From assembly GCF_017562075.2 (NCBI RefSeq), contig NW_024427675.1, forward strand, positions 1-64,000: 64,000 nt of DNA, given 5' to 3'. Origin of the DNA: Anopheles merus. Taxonomy: Eukaryota; Arthropoda; Insecta; Diptera; Culicidae. Positions 20,412 through 33,301 of this stretch are shown here, piece by piece (position 1 is the stretch's first letter; every line of letters begins with the position of its first letter). A program made the translations under genes and the position numbers. The notes beneath the pieces were generated by a model that saw only the letters and a program-made list of their open reading frames with translations, did no database searches and was not told the DNA's origin.

Positions 20412-21976
20412 ATGACGCAAGCCAAAGCCTCAAACGAAGAAAGTTTCCGTGGTTTCTCGGACTCAGAAACGGAAAATAGCACGATTATAGACAACAGTGC
20501 AATGGCTCTTGCTCTCGCAAAGGAGGAACGAGATGGCTTGATTGAATGTCTAGTAAGACTAGAAAAATTTGTGGAAAATTCGGGAATAGTTCAGTTGGAA
20601 CCAGTCGAAACTCGATTAAAACGTCTTAAGAGGTGCTGGGAGCATTTTGTAAAGATTTCAAAGGAAATAAGGCAGTTTGACGACCAGCACAACAAGAAAG
20701 AAAATTTTGCTATATTTGCCGACTTCGATGACCGTGTGTGTGCTAACAGGCAAACATAAGAGAATGCAGCGTAGCAGCAACGTGCCAAAGAAGGACGAGA
20801 ATATGAGCAACGTTACTAACACATCCACAGGCGGTGTGAAGCTCCCCAAAATGGCGCTACCAGAATTTCAAGGTAAATTCGATGAGTGGCTACAGTTTAG
20901 GGACATAAAAGTTATATTATTTGAAGAGTTCACTAAAGGGTGAAGCATTAAAAGTGATCGAAGCTTTTCCGATATGCGCAGCAAGCTATGATGCTGCATG
21001 GGACGCTGTGGTAAGTCGTTTTGCTAACCCATACATACAAAAGAAAAGACATACAAATGAGTTGCTAAACTGGCCGAGAATGAAAAAACCAACAGAAGCA
21101 AACATCAACGCTGTTATCGATGGTTTTGAATGGCACACAAAGTTATTGCAACAATAAGGAGAAACGCCGTCAACATGGGGTATCATGCTCACGCAGCTTT
21201 TAACATCAAAGCTCGATGAAGGAACTCAGCGTGAGTGGAAGCGAACAGTTGAGGCACAAGATGATGCTAATTATAACGATCTAATAAAATTCTTGCGAGG
21301 ACAAGTACGAATTTTGGAAGCTTTGGGCGAAGATAAAATAGAACAGCGAAACCAACCGTTGCCAACATCAAAAGCTCCGAAATTGGCGATTCACGTCACA
21401 GCAGGTGAGAAAAAGCTCAAATGCAATGTTTGTGGTGCTGAGCATTCGACGGCAAAATGTGACGAGTTCATTTCAATGGCGGTGAAAGAACGAATCAAGA
21501 TTGCGCGAGCAAAAGAGCTTTGTCTAAACTGTTTAGGAAAAGGCCAAAACCAATGCGTATCAAAGGTACGTTGTCGTGCGTGTAAGGGTGCTCATCATTC
21601 TCTTTTACATATGTGGTTACCGAAGGAAAACACTATGCCTAGCACATCAGCTCAAAGCAACAACAGTGTTGATGAAACATTCATCAATGAAGCACAAGGT
21701 GCAAATCATGAAAATGCTACGCTCACTATGGCTGTTACAAGATCAGGTGTTTCTTGTGGCGTGCTTTCTACAGCTCTAGTAAATGTGAAAGCAAAGAACG
21801 GTATGTTCATTCAAACGCGAGCACTATTAGATAGTGGCCCACAGCTCAACGTCTTGACCGAGAAACTTTGTAGAAAGCTTGGTTTACAACAGCGAGCTAG
21901 CGGAATTAAACTAACAGGTATAGGAAAGCATGAGGTCAGTAGTGACATAGCTGTAACGGCGGAAGTTGCGTCGTAG
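20412..21976 (+). pseudogene. BEL-1 gag and protease region, broken
   Basis: Structural and protease part of the polyprotein. The start is the ATG at 20412 (MTQAKASNEES). The N-terminal coiled BEL-type gag (DUF1759-like) is followed by a frameshift near 20745, then KLPKMALPEFQGKFDEWLQF. A short deletion near 20910 is followed by GEALKVIEAFP, and a stop lies at about 21155. Cys/His knuckles CNVCGAEHSTAKC and CLNCLGKGQNQC and a further CRACKGAHH lie at about 21420-21605. The aspartic protease motif is LLDSGPQLNVL (about 21825-21857), with DSG as in BEL/Pao. A stop at 21974-21976 ends the open part. Inactive as it stands. Confidence 0.85.
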
Positions 21977-21997
21977 ACCAACAATTATGCGAGAAGA

Positions 21998-24900
21998 ATG
22001 GAATTCTTAGTGATGGACGGCATCACTCACAATCTTCAGCCAGTACATCTTCCTAACGCATGCATTCCGAATGAAGGTAAAATAGCAGACCCTGGATGGC
22101 ATCAGGGTGGAGAGATCGATATGTTGTTGGGGTCGGAGCATTTCTTTGAATTTCTAGCGCTAGACGGCGGCCGGCCTGGAGTCTATAGAATGAACGATTC
22201 TCATCCATATTTTGTTAATACTGTGTTCGGTTGGGTATTAACTGGACCAAAGCAAACGCAGCAGAAAACATCAGCAATTTGTTCTCATGTGAGTATTGCG
22301 GAGCAAATTGAGCGATTTTGGTCGATCGAAGAAGTGTGTCCAGAGAACAGCTTGACCCAAGAAGAGAAAGATTGTGAGCAAAGTTTCGTAACAACCCATT
22401 CTCGTGACGAAACGGGTCGATACATAGTAAAACATCCCATAAAGCTCAAAGGTTGGGAAAGGTTTGGAGAGTCCTTAGGAACGGCAAAGAAAAGATTTCT
22501 ACAACTGGAAAACCGATTGACGAGGGATGTGGCACTATACGAAAGTTGCCTCTCAGCGGTAAAGCAGTATCAAGAGCTGGGATATTTAGTAGAGGTATCT
22601 CCTGACATGTCACAAGGTGGCAACGTGAAACCATGCTATTTACCACATCACCCAGTTGTAAAATTATCTAGTGCTAGCACCAAAGTGCGCCCGGTTTTCG
22701 ATGGTTCCGCTAAAACCTCAACTGGTTTTGCACTAAATGATTGTCTCCTAAATGGACCTGTGTTGCAGAACACACTCTTTGATCTAATTGTGAGATTTAG
22801 ATCGCATGCCATTGCGCTCATTGCGGACATCGAGAAGATGTACTTGCAGGTAAAGGTTCATGAGGAACACACACCATTGTAACGCATCTTATGGCGATCT
22901 TCTCAACAAGAGGAGATAAAGCTTTTCGAATTTCAGAGAGTCACATTTGGCCTGACGTCATCATCCTTTTTGGCAACTCGAGTGCTCTTTCAACTTGCGG
23001 CGGATGAAGGAGAGCGATTTCCATTAGGTAAAAGGGCTTTACAAGAATCATTCTACGTGGATGACTACATCTTTAGAGCAAATAGTGACGCTGAAGCTGT
23101 TCAGCTAGTAGAGTTGCGGCAACTATTGGAGAAAGGAGGTTTCCATTTACGGAAGTGGAACTCAAATAACAAAATGGTTTTGAGAAACCTGTCTCCAGAG
23201 GAGAAAGATAAATGCGAGCTTGTGAGCATTGGACCGGAGGATCAAGTAAAAACGCTAGGCGTATATTGGGATCCAACTACCGATTCGTTAGGAGTAGCGG
23301 CAGATTTCGACGATGTGTCAAATGAACCTCCTACCAGGCGGAACGTGTTTTCGTTCATAGCCAGATTATTCGACCCGCTTGGCATAATTGCTCCAATTAT
23401 AGCCTGGGCGAAAATCATGATGCAGCGTTTGTGGATAGCCACAAAGGAATGGGATGATCCAATCCCTGTGGATTTGGCTGACCAATGGGAATTATTTAAG
23501 AAACAATTGTACCTGGTAAAGGAGATGCGGATTCCAAGGTATGTGATGCTTCTTGATCAAACCAATGTGCAAATTCATTCTTTTGCAGATGCTTCCGAAG
23601 TAGCCTATGGCGCATGCGTTTACCTCCGAGTAACAAATCGCGAAGGTACAGCAAAAATAGGTCTCTTTGCAGCAAAATCTAAAGTAGCGCCACTTAAGAA
23701 GTTGAGCTTACCACGGTTGGAACTCTGTGCTGCTGTTTTGGGAGCGAAACTTTGGAAAACTGCATGCATCGCCTTGAAGCAACCAATAACAGAAAGTTAT
23801 TTCTGGAGTGACTCTACCATTGTGCTGAACTGGTTAAGAGCTCCATCGTATACGTGGGCGACTTTCGTGGCAAATAGAGTCGCCACGATACAGGACTTAA
23901 CCCAAGGAAATTATTGGCAACTTGTGAAAGGAAGTGAAAATCCAGCAGACATCCTGTCCAGAGGTGCTTTACCTAATCAACTCACTAAGGAATGGTTCCA
24001 GGGGCCACACTGGCTCTCGAATAATGAGTGCACATGGTCATTTCCTGAGGAGAAATCTGACATCGATGAATCGCAATTCGAGCGAAAGCGACAAGTGGCT
24101 GTAATGACCATGGGCATTGCAGCACATCCTTTTCTGGATCGCTATTCCTCCTACTGGAAATGATGTAGAGTGGCAGCTCATTGTATCCGGTTTGCTCAAA
24201 GATGCAGAAATGAGCCAGTAGTCAGCGGTCCGATTACATACAACGAATTTATTAAAGCGATCGATTGTTGCAAAGGCATATCATGAGATGGCGCTGCATG
24301 GAGGTCCTCGCATCACCCTGGCAACAATGAGGCAAGATTTTTGGCCTTTAAATGGCAGAACATTGGCAAACTACATACACCGAAACTGTTTGACATGTTT
24401 CAAGGCTAATTCAACACCAGTTGCGCAGCCAATTGGCCAGCTACCAGTCAAGAGAGTGACACCAGCCAGGCCATTTCTGACGACTGGTATCGATTTCTGC
24501 GGCCCTGTGTATTTAAAACCAGTTCATCGTCGAGCAACATCTCAGAAGGCATACATAGCAGTTTTTGTATGTTTTTGTACTAAAGCAGTGCATCTCGAAC
24601 TGGTTGAGGATATGACAACATCAGCGTTTTTGGCGGCATTTAGACGGTTCATTTCGCGTCGTGGTTATCCCAGTGATGTCTATACGGATAACGGTTTGAA
24701 TTTTCGTGGAGCGCAGCGTGAACTTAATGATCTTTTTCATTTGTTAAGCGATGACTCTTTCCAGGCAACTACAAGGGAAGAAACGATGAAGTGTGGAATC
24801 ACCTGGCACTTCATACCTCCGAGAGCACCCAACTTCGGAGGGCTATGGGAGGCGGCCGTGAAGTCGGCTAAGAAGACGCTTACCAAACTGTTTGGATCCC

Positions 24901-25276
24901 AGCGATTATCATTTGCTGACATGTCTACCGTGTTGACTCAGATCGAGGCTCAGCTTAACTCGCCCCACTCACACCCTTATCGGAGGATCCAGAGGAGCTC
25001 AACGTATTGACACCTGGCCATTTTCTCATTGGAGAAGCTCTATTGACGTTACCAGATGCTAATCACGTGACAACACCCGATAATCGTTTGAAGCACTTTG
25101 AGCAGCTGCAGCAGCTCGTGCAACGGCATTGGCAGCAATGGTCGAAGGAGTACATTTGTGAGCTGCATAATGTCAGTCTAAGGGGATTACGAAGCAAGAA
25201 GATCGAGATAGGTCAGATGGTAATTGTTAAGGAGGATTTACCACCTAACGAATGGTGTTTAGGCAGAATAAGGTAG
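21998..25276 (+). pseudogene. BEL-1 pol (RT, RNase H, integrase), broken
   Basis: Reverse transcriptase from about 22600 (VRPVFDGSAKTSTGFALND), with the catalytic YVDD box in SFYVDDYIF near 23055. A stop at 22880-22882 separates the two RT halves. RNase H: FADASEVAYG (about 23583), SDSTIVLNWLRAP and the NPADILSRG block. The linker to the integrase is disrupted at 24163-24288. Integrase: C-x2-C in CLTCF, D in GIDFCGP (about 24487), D in YTDNGLNF (about 24685) and E in GLWEAAV (about 24841), so all three DDE residues are present. The frame is lost near 25005 and continues as MTPGHFLIGEALL with the usual LP..W..GR-type C-terminal segment. Confidence 0.87.
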
Positions 25277-25410
25277 TAAGGGTAATGACGATCAAGACGT
25301 CTAAAGGAACTTATAAGAGACTTGTATCAAGGGTGTTTCTGTTACCAGATAGTGAAGAGTAGGGAATGTTGAAAATGTTTGATTGAAACATTACTTCAAG
25401 GCGGCCGGTA

Positions 25411-25626
25411 TGTTGGGAATATTTAACGATCAACCGTCAAAGTTGGCGAATTCAAAATATTAACGAACTTAATGACATTTAACGAACGAAGTGTCAAAGG
25501 TAGAAAGACGGCTGCTTGGGAAGTGTCAGATTGGAAACCGCATGGTACAGAACACAACGTAGGGCAGACAACACAACAACATATTCCTAAATAAAAGAAT
25601 TCTATTTTCACTAAAACCACCCAACA
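25411..25626 (+). repeat. BEL-1 3' LTR
   Basis: Pairs with 20157-20372. Confidence 0.92.
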
Positions 25627-25630
25627 TGAA

Positions 25631-26755
25631 ATGACGACACCCGAAAATGCCGTGCCTATCGAAGAGGAACAAGAGATCGTGGCAACGGGACCGCGTATCA
25701 GTTTCCCGACGTTCGATACGGAAGATGTGGAGACATAGTTCGTGAGTCTCGAGGCAGCGTTTTACGTGAATGCAGTGAAACTCGACAAGCACAAGTTTAA
25801 TGCAGTTATTATTGCACTCAGGTCTCAAGCCAAACACTTTCACTCCGCCATCGCGGTATACAACAAAGCGGGCACAATCGGCAAATACGTAACGATTAAG
25901 AAGGCCGTCATCGACCATTTTCAGCCCTCGGAGAACCAAAGGTTGACCAGCCTTTTATCGGGCGTATCCCTCGGCGACCAAAAACCAAGCCAACTCCTGG
26001 CCCAAATGCGTCGAATAGGAGGAGACGACTGCCCTGACACCATACTATCCAACATTTGGTTGCGAGTGCTAACACCGACAATACGGTCAATAATAGCAGC
26101 AGTGCCATCCACGTCATTAGACGAGCAAGCTACGATAGCTGACAAAATTATGGAAGTCCCCCATAGCGATGTCTTAGCAGTGAGCGCACGATCCGCTGAA
26201 AACCGTCACGAGCCGACGGCACAAATCGCTGCCTTAGAGTGCAAAATCGAAGCCCTTTCGCAGCGTCTGGCGAAAGTGCTCGCAGTGCAACAATCTAGAT
26301 CGTACGAGCATCCAACTCGTCAACGTTCCAGAATAAGAGAGCCATGGGGCAGACGTTCCCCCTTTCAACCACGCAACAAATCGCCGCGCAGATGGATATG
26401 CTGGTTTCATTTGCGTTTTGCCAACAAAGCCGAAATATGTGAGAAAGATCATCCAAATGATTTGATGCATTTTTTTCGACGAGCTGATGCCAACACAACC
26501 AAAAAAATAGTTCGATTTTTACTACCAGCAAGAGACACTCACGTAAAACCAACTCAAACATTCATTTCATCCCCACATAGCGCAACACGAACTCAAACAT
26601 TCATTTTATCACCCCATAGCGCAACACGATGCCACTCACCATACACTGAACTACATATACCACCAAACGCAACACGTTCTGAAACACTCAGATTTGCAAG
26701 AACACCATCACTCACGGTGAGACAACATTCGCACCTGGTAACGCACACACCGTAA
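25631..26755 (+). pseudogene. Gypsy A gag, broken
   Basis: Capsid-nucleocapsid protein of CsRn1-type gypsy. The ATG at 25631 lies immediately behind the BEL-1 duplication. An in-frame TAG at 25736-25738 stands where related proteins have Trp (between EDVET and FVSLEAAF). The capsid part then reads through, related to gypsy B gag (LDKHKFN...VIDHF... compared with SRERTQY...). The knuckle near 26398 is C-WF-H-x9-C-x3-H; the last Cys expected for the CsRn1 CHCC motif is replaced by His. The C-terminal tail is low complexity (repeats of FISSPHSATRTQT). Inactive. Confidence 0.8.
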
Positions 26756-29731
26756 ATCGATCTCAACCATCGTTAGCACTTGCGAGAAGTGAAAGCAACA
26801 CTAACACTAACTCTGAACAAATATGCCGCATACACATTATCGACAACATTTCACATCACCATTTTTTAATCGACACCGGTGCCGAGATATCGGTTATTCC
26901 ACCAAATACGAAAGAGAGACTTAAGCCTTCGTCTTCACGAAAACTTTCAGCCGCAAACGGCACACAAATAGCTACATATGGGCAGAAAACGTTAAGTCTT
27001 GATTTAAGAATCGAGAGAAAATTCTCATAGAAATTTGTTGTCGCCGATTTCAGTACGCCTATAATAGGTGCGGATTTTCTCGAGTTTTACGATCTATTAG
27101 CTGATGCTAAGAGAAAGAGATCAATAGACAACTCGACAAAACTCCAGATTCAAAGTACAAAAAGTCAATTGCAAATGACAATTTGCATAAACAAACAATT
27201 TGCCAGCATAGTTGAACGATACAAAGACATCACAAAACTGAACACTAAACATAAAACAACTAAAGCAGTGGAACACCAAATACTCACTACTGGTCCGCCT
27301 ATTTTCTGCCAACCACGAAGATTGCCTTTAGAAAAACTACAAGCAGCTAAAACCGAATTCCAATACATGGTAGATTAAGGCATTTGCAAACCGTCTAAAA
27401 GCAGCTGGGCCAGTCCACTGCACATGGTTAAAAAATCTAACGGTAACTGGAGACCGTGAGGCGACTACAGAGGCTTAAACGCGGTGACCGAACCAGACCG
27501 ATATCCTATACCACACATACAAGATGTAAGCAATATACTACACGGCAATAACGTTTTTTCATGTATAGATCTGCAGAGCGCACCAGATTCCTGTAGCAAA
27601 GCAAGACATCCCACAAACAGCCATAACCACTCCGTTTGGCTTATATGAGTTTTACTTTATGACGTTCGGGTTGAGAAACGCTAGACAAACCCTACAACGC
27701 TACCTACATGCAATATTTTGCCATCTCCCGTACGTTTTCTCGTATAAAGGTGATTTAGCATCGCCTCGAATAGCATAGAAAATCACAAAATGCACCTCGA
27801 AACAGTTTTTAAACGCCTAAGAGAAAATGGTTTAGCAATTAATGGTGATAAAAGCCAAATAGGAAAATCTTCCGTAACTTTCCTCGGTCATTTAATAACC
27901 CCAGAGGGAATCAAACCGAACCCATCAAAAGTACAAGCCATTATCGATTACCCAAGACCGAAGGTTACAAAATAACTAAAAACATTCCTTGGCACGATAC
28001 ATTTTTACCGGCGTTTTATCCCGCACGCGGTTGCAAATCAGCACGTTTTACAAAAAATGATACCAGGAAATGTGCGAAATGATAATACTCCACTTAACTG
28101 GAACAATGAGGCAAATGATGCATTTGAAAACTCAAAAAAAGAATTGGCGAGTGCAACATTACTCGCTCATCCATCACCATATGCTAAACTCAGCTTGTAT
28201 GTGGACACTTCGAATGTTGCCATAGGAGGCGCACTCCATCAGGTGGGAAAAAAGGCATAACACCCTTGGCATTCTTTTCAAAAAAACCTATGCACCAGCA
28301 TGCTAAAAGCAAGCACGTATGATGGGGAACTGTATGCCATATATTAATCAGTTAAATATCTTCGCGATTTTCTTGAAGGACGAACATTTTGCGTTTACAC
28401 CGACCACATGCCTTTAGTGACGGCATTTCACCAACATCCAGAGCGAGTTAACCCCACTCAGCAGCAACGACTGGCTTTCATTAGCGAATATTTAACAGAT
28501 ACTGGCCACATCCCGGGTAACGAAAACATCGTTGCAGACATGCTAAGTCGCATCGAAGCCGTCTCTTTCAATTCCATTGATTACGATAAAATGGCAGAGC
28601 TACAGAGAATGTATAATGACATACAAACATTCATAAGAAACCCATCACAATCTAGCTCAATTGTTCTGAAGGAATTGGAACTACCATCGAAAAAAGGTAC
28701 ACTATTGGATAATTTGCTCTGGGAAGCAATGGATGAAACAGAAAAGTTTTGGTTTTGTGTCGCTTTATTGACTAACTTAACACCGCTACCTGTGTTTGCG
28801 TCTGGCTAAGCCGCTTGCTACAAACAAAATGCCGTTTCAATTCGAAATTCACCGCTCACTCTTACCACTACCAGTATAAATTCATCGCATACGCGTTTCT
28901 ACCTGCTCGCCTGTTTCTAGCCTTGTGCTCTTGCTCCCACACTTGCATGGCAAAAAAGACTACACGTACACCAATACACCGACCGGCGTTTTCGCTCGAT
29001 TTATTGTATCGATACATATGTACGTGCCTACCGTCAACTACAAACGGCGTCCGTTCCGTATGGCACGATGCCTTCCCCCCCTCTCTCTCTCTCCTCTTCA
29101 TCTTCCGTTATCAACGGAACACTATATTGCGACGTTTCCACACAAGAAATCCGACCACTAGTTCCCGAAGCACTCCGAGCACACGTAATTAAAAAAATAC
29201 ATGGTATTTCTCATCCCGGTATTCTAGCTACCACGCATCTCGTATCACAACACTACGTATACTGTAAACTGTATAGAATGCCAAAGAAGTAAGGTAACTA
29301 GACACAATTTCACCGAAGCAGAACACATCGAAGTACCACAACACAAATTCCAGCACGTGCACATGGATCTCATCGGTCCTTTATCTCCGTCGGAAAAAAA
29401 ACCTTATTGTTTAACCCTTATCGATAAGTTTACGCGTTGGCCGGAGGCGATTCCCCTACCAAACATGACGGCTGATACCGTCGCACACGCATTCGTCACA
29501 CACTGGATTGCTAGGTTTGGTGTACCTAGCAAAATCACCACCGACCGCGGTCGACAGTTTGAAAGCGATCTGTTCAAAAAGCTTTCCGAAACACTGGGTA
29601 TTGTTCACCTCAAATCTTCTCCTTACCATCCTCACTTGTATATAGAATGTACACAACACTCAGAGACTAAACGCATACCAGTTCACCAATCGCGCTACGG
29701 TAGGAATATTTACCAGCCAAGGAAATTTTAA
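26756..29731 (+). pseudogene. Gypsy A pol, heavily decayed
   Basis: Protease motif LIDTGAEISVIPP near 26869, reverse transcriptase fragments (CQPRRLPLEK; DRYPIPHIQDV; TPFGLYEF), and a destroyed catalytic box where YIDD should stand (near 27740, reading V-Y-K-G-D). RNase H pieces lie near 28190-28560 (YVDTSNVAIGGAL; VYTDHMPL; ADMLSRIEA), and the integrase zinc-binding region and catalytic core near 29190-29640 (HMDLIGPL; TTDRGRQFES). The region carrying the catalytic Glu is missing: the text jumps from SSPYHPH to a gypsy C-terminal tail. At least ten stops or frameshifts. The segment 28810-29090 is unlike its surroundings (CT-rich) and may be a small insertion. Confidence 0.82.
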
Positions 29732-29748
29732 AAGAAAGGGGGATGTGA

Positions 29749-29935
29749 TGTGGTGAATATATAACGGTACAAACGCTCAACTTGACGACATAAGCTGGGA
29801 TCTGAGCCGACCACACAATCCCCCCACGATTATTACGAATAAACGCTCTCTTCTATTTCACCAACCTAAGAGAACGGACGTGAGTAGAACTGTTACAAAC
29901 TCATCATCCGAAACCCTACTTAGAAAACCCCCAAA
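29749..29935 (+). repeat. Gypsy A 3' LTR
   Basis: Pairs with 19934-20120; same length, about 7% different. Confidence 0.9.
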
Positions 29936-30270
29936 TGTCTTACACAGGAAAAAAAAGTTCACGCAGCACACAGACGCACACTCTCACGTCCACGGTTCTG
30001 AGCAAACTGAAGTCGCTCTTTGGCTTGAATGAAAGAGGGCAAACACTCAGATGAGTGCGATGAAAGAAAATGACTTGTGTTCATCAGGGAAGGGTAGAAT
30101 AAAACACACTTCGAATGCAGGAGAAATCTCTTCGAGAACGCAACAAACGTTGTGGAATGTAGAAATGGGATAGGAATAGTGAGCGAAGGCAGTTTGTGGA
30201 CATGAGGGGGATGAAACTGTGGGAAACAGGCTTCGGTTGCTACTTGGGAATAGAACTCCGAGATCCCCTG
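29936..30270 (+). repeat. Non-coding repeat X, 3' part
   Basis: Resumes the match to 51885-52235 (ACGCAGCACAC, then CCACGGTTCTGAGCA) after gypsy A. The X match then breaks at about 30262-30360, where unrelated sequence replaces it. Confidence 0.7.
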
Positions 30271-31020
30271 AGCAAGACCCTGAGCAAAGCCGTGAGCAGA
30301 CGAAATTTGCTCAGGGCCCAAAAAAACCCGAAGCCGAAGCAAATCCGAACGAAGCTCATCACGAACCTACGTTTTGCTACCCAATGATTACCAGCACTCA
30401 GAGATCCGTTGAATTAGAAGTTGACTTGGAAGCTGCCCAACAAACAAAGTCGAAGTAGCTCGAACCTTTAACACTGTGCCAGAGCGAGAGAGCATGCATT
30501 CTGCATCAAGTTCTACAGCTGCAAACACAGCGCGTGTAGATGTGTGTGTGTGTGTGCGGAGCGACTGTATGGATGAAAATGGGAAGCAGCGGGGGTTTGA
30601 CGGGACCCGAACAATTCCTTTTGGTTTGGTCAGTCCAATGCCAACGCTGCTGAGGGAAGGGTGTGTTTCTTTTTCGCGCGGTGGGATTCATGCTCATGAT
30701 GATGAAAAACTGTATGTTCTTTGCAATATTCGCTTACTATGTTATTGTTTTCACCATTTTCTAATTTTTTACCACTTTTCAAATATTTTTTGAAAATACA
30801 CGTGAAAGTTTCTATTGATAATATTTTCAGAAGAAACGGCGCAAAAAAGCCGCATTGCTTAGATTGATTATATTATCAATTTAAAAAAGATTCTGAACCC
30901 TTAATGAAAAAAAAACAAAAATACAACAAACTTTTTCTAAGTATATTTTGAGTTGCTGAATCTAGCTCTCGAAGATCGTTTTTGGATAGGATGAATAGTT
31001 TCAAAGATATTTATCAAAAA
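30271..31020. other. No gene seen
   Basis: Contains a short (TG)n run at 30541-30556 and AT-rich sequence up to the BEL A insertion. Only short unsupported reading frames. Confidence 0.6.
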
Positions 31021-31025
31021 CCTGT

Positions 31026-31367
31026 TGTTGTATAAAACAACGTGGTCGGCGAAAAGTGACAAATTGTTGTTTACAATTTGTGTTTATTGATAAGCCGTTG
31101 ACAGCCGAACCGAAACGTCGCCGACTTGCCGTTACCAGATTGAGCAGAAAAACATCGTCGCGCGAATCGAAAAACGGCCATCGCGCGAGCGCCATGAGAT
31201 CAAGTCAGGAAGCATAGGAAAGCGCACGTGAAATTTTTTAACCAATCCGCCGCGAAATTTACTTTGCTACGTTGTGAGATTTTGAGCAGTAAAGTAGTGC
31301 AGTAAACGACGAGTTAAAAGATCACGTTTTAGGTTTCAGTTGAAGAAAGAACTTTGCTTCTAGAACA
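31026..31367 (+). repeat. BEL A 5' LTR
   Basis: Starts TGTTGTATAAAACAACG, whose first bases form a GTTGT/ACAAC hairpin, and ends CTTCTAGAACA. It is followed by TTTTAAAAAATTTCAC rather than a TGG-type primer site. Confidence 0.92.
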
Positions 31368-31427
31368 TTTTAAAAAATTTCACTTCTTAATTTGTGAAAG
31401 CCCCGTGTGAAGCCTAGTTGAGTGAAC

Positions 31428-32940
31428 ATGAACCGCGAGAACGCTGAGTCCAACCCCGCCGCGAATTCGACAGTGCGACAACTTTCCCCGGAGCACGTTT
31501 TAGAGGAAGACACTGTTTCGATACAGGATTTGGTCCAGCAAGCCAGGAAGGCTAACGAAAGCTTCATCCGGCTAACCGCGCAAATCGCTCAGTTAAGCCC
31601 GAGTGTGTCACGGGGCCTTGGAGTATCGCTGAACGCGCAATGTGGAGGCACGGTCTCCCCAGTCAGCCAGGGAACCGCCGAAGATGTGCTCCTTCCTTCG
31701 GCCGTGCCCGTACCGCTTAGATTAAGGCAAGGTACACCTGACCGCGGCGACACGGACCGTGAACCTGCGAGCGCACCGTCTCGATCGAGCATTGCTTTCC
31801 CGGATTTTCTGCGTTACAACGCGCGAGCTAGCACTTCTGCAACTCGGCGTAGAGACGCAGACCAGAACGTTGGGCCCAGCCAGCCACGCAGCCTGATCGA
31901 GATCATGACCTGCAGCGAGCTTTAGAAGACCTGGAGATCAAGCAGCTCAGGGAACGGAACGAGTTGATGCAATCGTTCCAGGCAACCGGACATCAGGGAA
32001 CAACGCATCAGCAAACAAGCGCAACTGGTCATCAGGGAACGTCTTCTCAGCAACCACGTGTGAGTATCGTTCCGGAAAGATTTCAGGCGAATGTTTTCTC
32101 AGCCTCCTCAGGATCCTTCGCAGATGTAATACACGGTTAGACATGGTGGAGTACAGCTACGGAACCTGCCGACGTTTGCCGGCAACCCCGAAGAGTGGCC
32201 GATGTTTCTTTCCTCCTTCGAATATACCACGGAGGAGTATGTCTACAACGATGTGAACAACCTAGACCGACTTCAAAAGGCTCTGAAGGGAAAGGCGTTA
32301 AAGTTAGTACGTTGCCCCTTGATGCATCCGTCTAATGTACCAAACGTTATCAGCACATTAAAAATGCTCTACGTCCTGAGATTATTGTTCACTCGCTAGT
32401 AAATAAGGTGCGCGCCATGCCCTCGCCTAAACAGGATCGTCTCGATACGCTGATAGACTTTGGGATCGCAGTCCAGAATCTTTGTGCGACAATCACAGCC
32501 ACAGGTCTCGACGAATACATGTTCAACGTGGCTTTGTTTTACGAGCTGTCGGAGCGCTTGCCTTCGTCGCTAAAGCTCAATTGGGGACGTCATCAAATGA
32601 ACTTGGGACGTGTAACGTTGTCGAGCTTCAATGATTGGCTGAATCATTTGGTGCAAGCAGCCAGTTTGGTGACTGTTTCCTCGGTACACGTTCCAGAAAG
32701 TCCGTATAATACAAGAACTGCATCGAATGCCACAGCGAGCAGGCAACATCGACACGTGAATGCGCATCTCACTGCCGCTCCAGCGCGACACACTGCATCG
32801 AGTTCTAGCAGAGCCACACCACGTTGCCCAGTATGTCAACAACAATGCGCCAACGTAGAAAGCTGCCCTGATTGCCATGGAGATAGACGCCCGTTGGCGA
32901 TCATTTTTCCACAACACGAGTCAAACACTCAGAAACGCCA
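31428..32940 (+). pseudogene. BEL A gag, broken
   Basis: Start ATG at 31428 (MNRENAESNP). The N-terminal Ser/Thr/Gln-rich coiled region runs to 31925, then there is a frameshift. The core shows LRNLPTFAGNPEEWPMF (about 32156-32205), NNLDRLQKALKGKAL, and after another shift (about 32400) MPSPKQDRLDTLIDFGIAVQ and LGRVTLSSFNDWL, matching the gag of BEL C. The nucleocapsid Cys block begins CPVCQQQCANVESC (near 32825-32865) and is cut after 32940 by gypsy B. A 27-bp in-frame insertion precedes that cut (see findings). Confidence 0.85.
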
Positions 32941-33282
32941 TGTGGTGTTCGGCACCACTGGTGGTGTTGCGCTCCTGGCTGCTTTTCCGAATTCACCACT
33001 TTCGAGCGTCACACTGTGGTAAGATTAAGTTAGTGTAGGTAGGTAGCGATGTAATACGAAGTATAGGACACGAAGTATAGGATACGAAGGATAGGACACG
33101 AAGGATAGGACACGAATAGGAGCGATCGGATGCGCCGATCGTGGTCCTCGAGCTTGCGAGCGATCGGATGCGCCGATTGTCGCTCTCTTATCTTTCGACC
33201 GCCGACCAATACAGTTCACGTGTAATTCACTCGTCGCAATTGTCACGTTAAACAAAATAAATTGTATCGCGCAAGCTCTACA
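32941..33282 (+). repeat. Gypsy B 5' LTR
   Basis: TGTGGTGTTCGGCACCACTG...CAAGCTCTACA, with AATAAA at 33256-33261. It contains a run of about 10-bp repeats (GATACGAAG/GACACGAAG) and two copies of GCGATCGGATGCGCCGAT. No difference from 38739-39080 was found by eye. Confidence 0.95.
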
Positions 33283-33283
33283 T

Positions 33284-33301
33284 TGGTGACCCCGACGTGA
33301 T
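33284..33301 (+). promoter_or_regulatory. Gypsy B primer binding site (tRNA-Trp)
   Basis: TGGTGACCCCGACGTGAT, one base after the LTR, fully complementary to the 3' end (with CCA) of insect tRNA-Trp as I remember it. tRNA-Trp priming is characteristic of the CsRn1 clade. Confidence 0.85.

Larger units (their letters stand above)
20157..25626 (+). mobile_element. BEL-1: BEL/Pao LTR retrotransposon nested in gypsy A
   Basis: 5,470 bp with 216-bp LTRs (20157-20372 and 25411-25626; TGTTGGGAATATTT...CACCCAACA) that differ at about five positions (about 2%). Flanks TGAAT (20152-20156) and TGAAA (25627-25631) are a 5-bp duplication with one mismatch. It sits directly at the gag start codon of gypsy A. 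Gag and pol are present but broken. The polypurine tract before the 3' LTR is AAGGCGGCCGG-like. Confidence 0.9.
19934..29935 (+). mobile_element. Gypsy A: Ty3/gypsy element of CsRn1 type, decayed, split by BEL-1
   Basis: Bounded by two 187-bp LTRs that differ at roughly 13-14 positions (about 7%). Flanking 4-mers TGTT (19930-19933) and TGTC (29936-29939) are a likely damaged target duplication. The primer binding site matches tRNA-Trp, as in the CsRn1 clade. Gag and pol lie downstream of the BEL-1 insertion and are riddled with stops and deletions. A polypurine tract AAAGAAAGGGGGATG lies just upstream of the 3' LTR. Confidence 0.88.
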
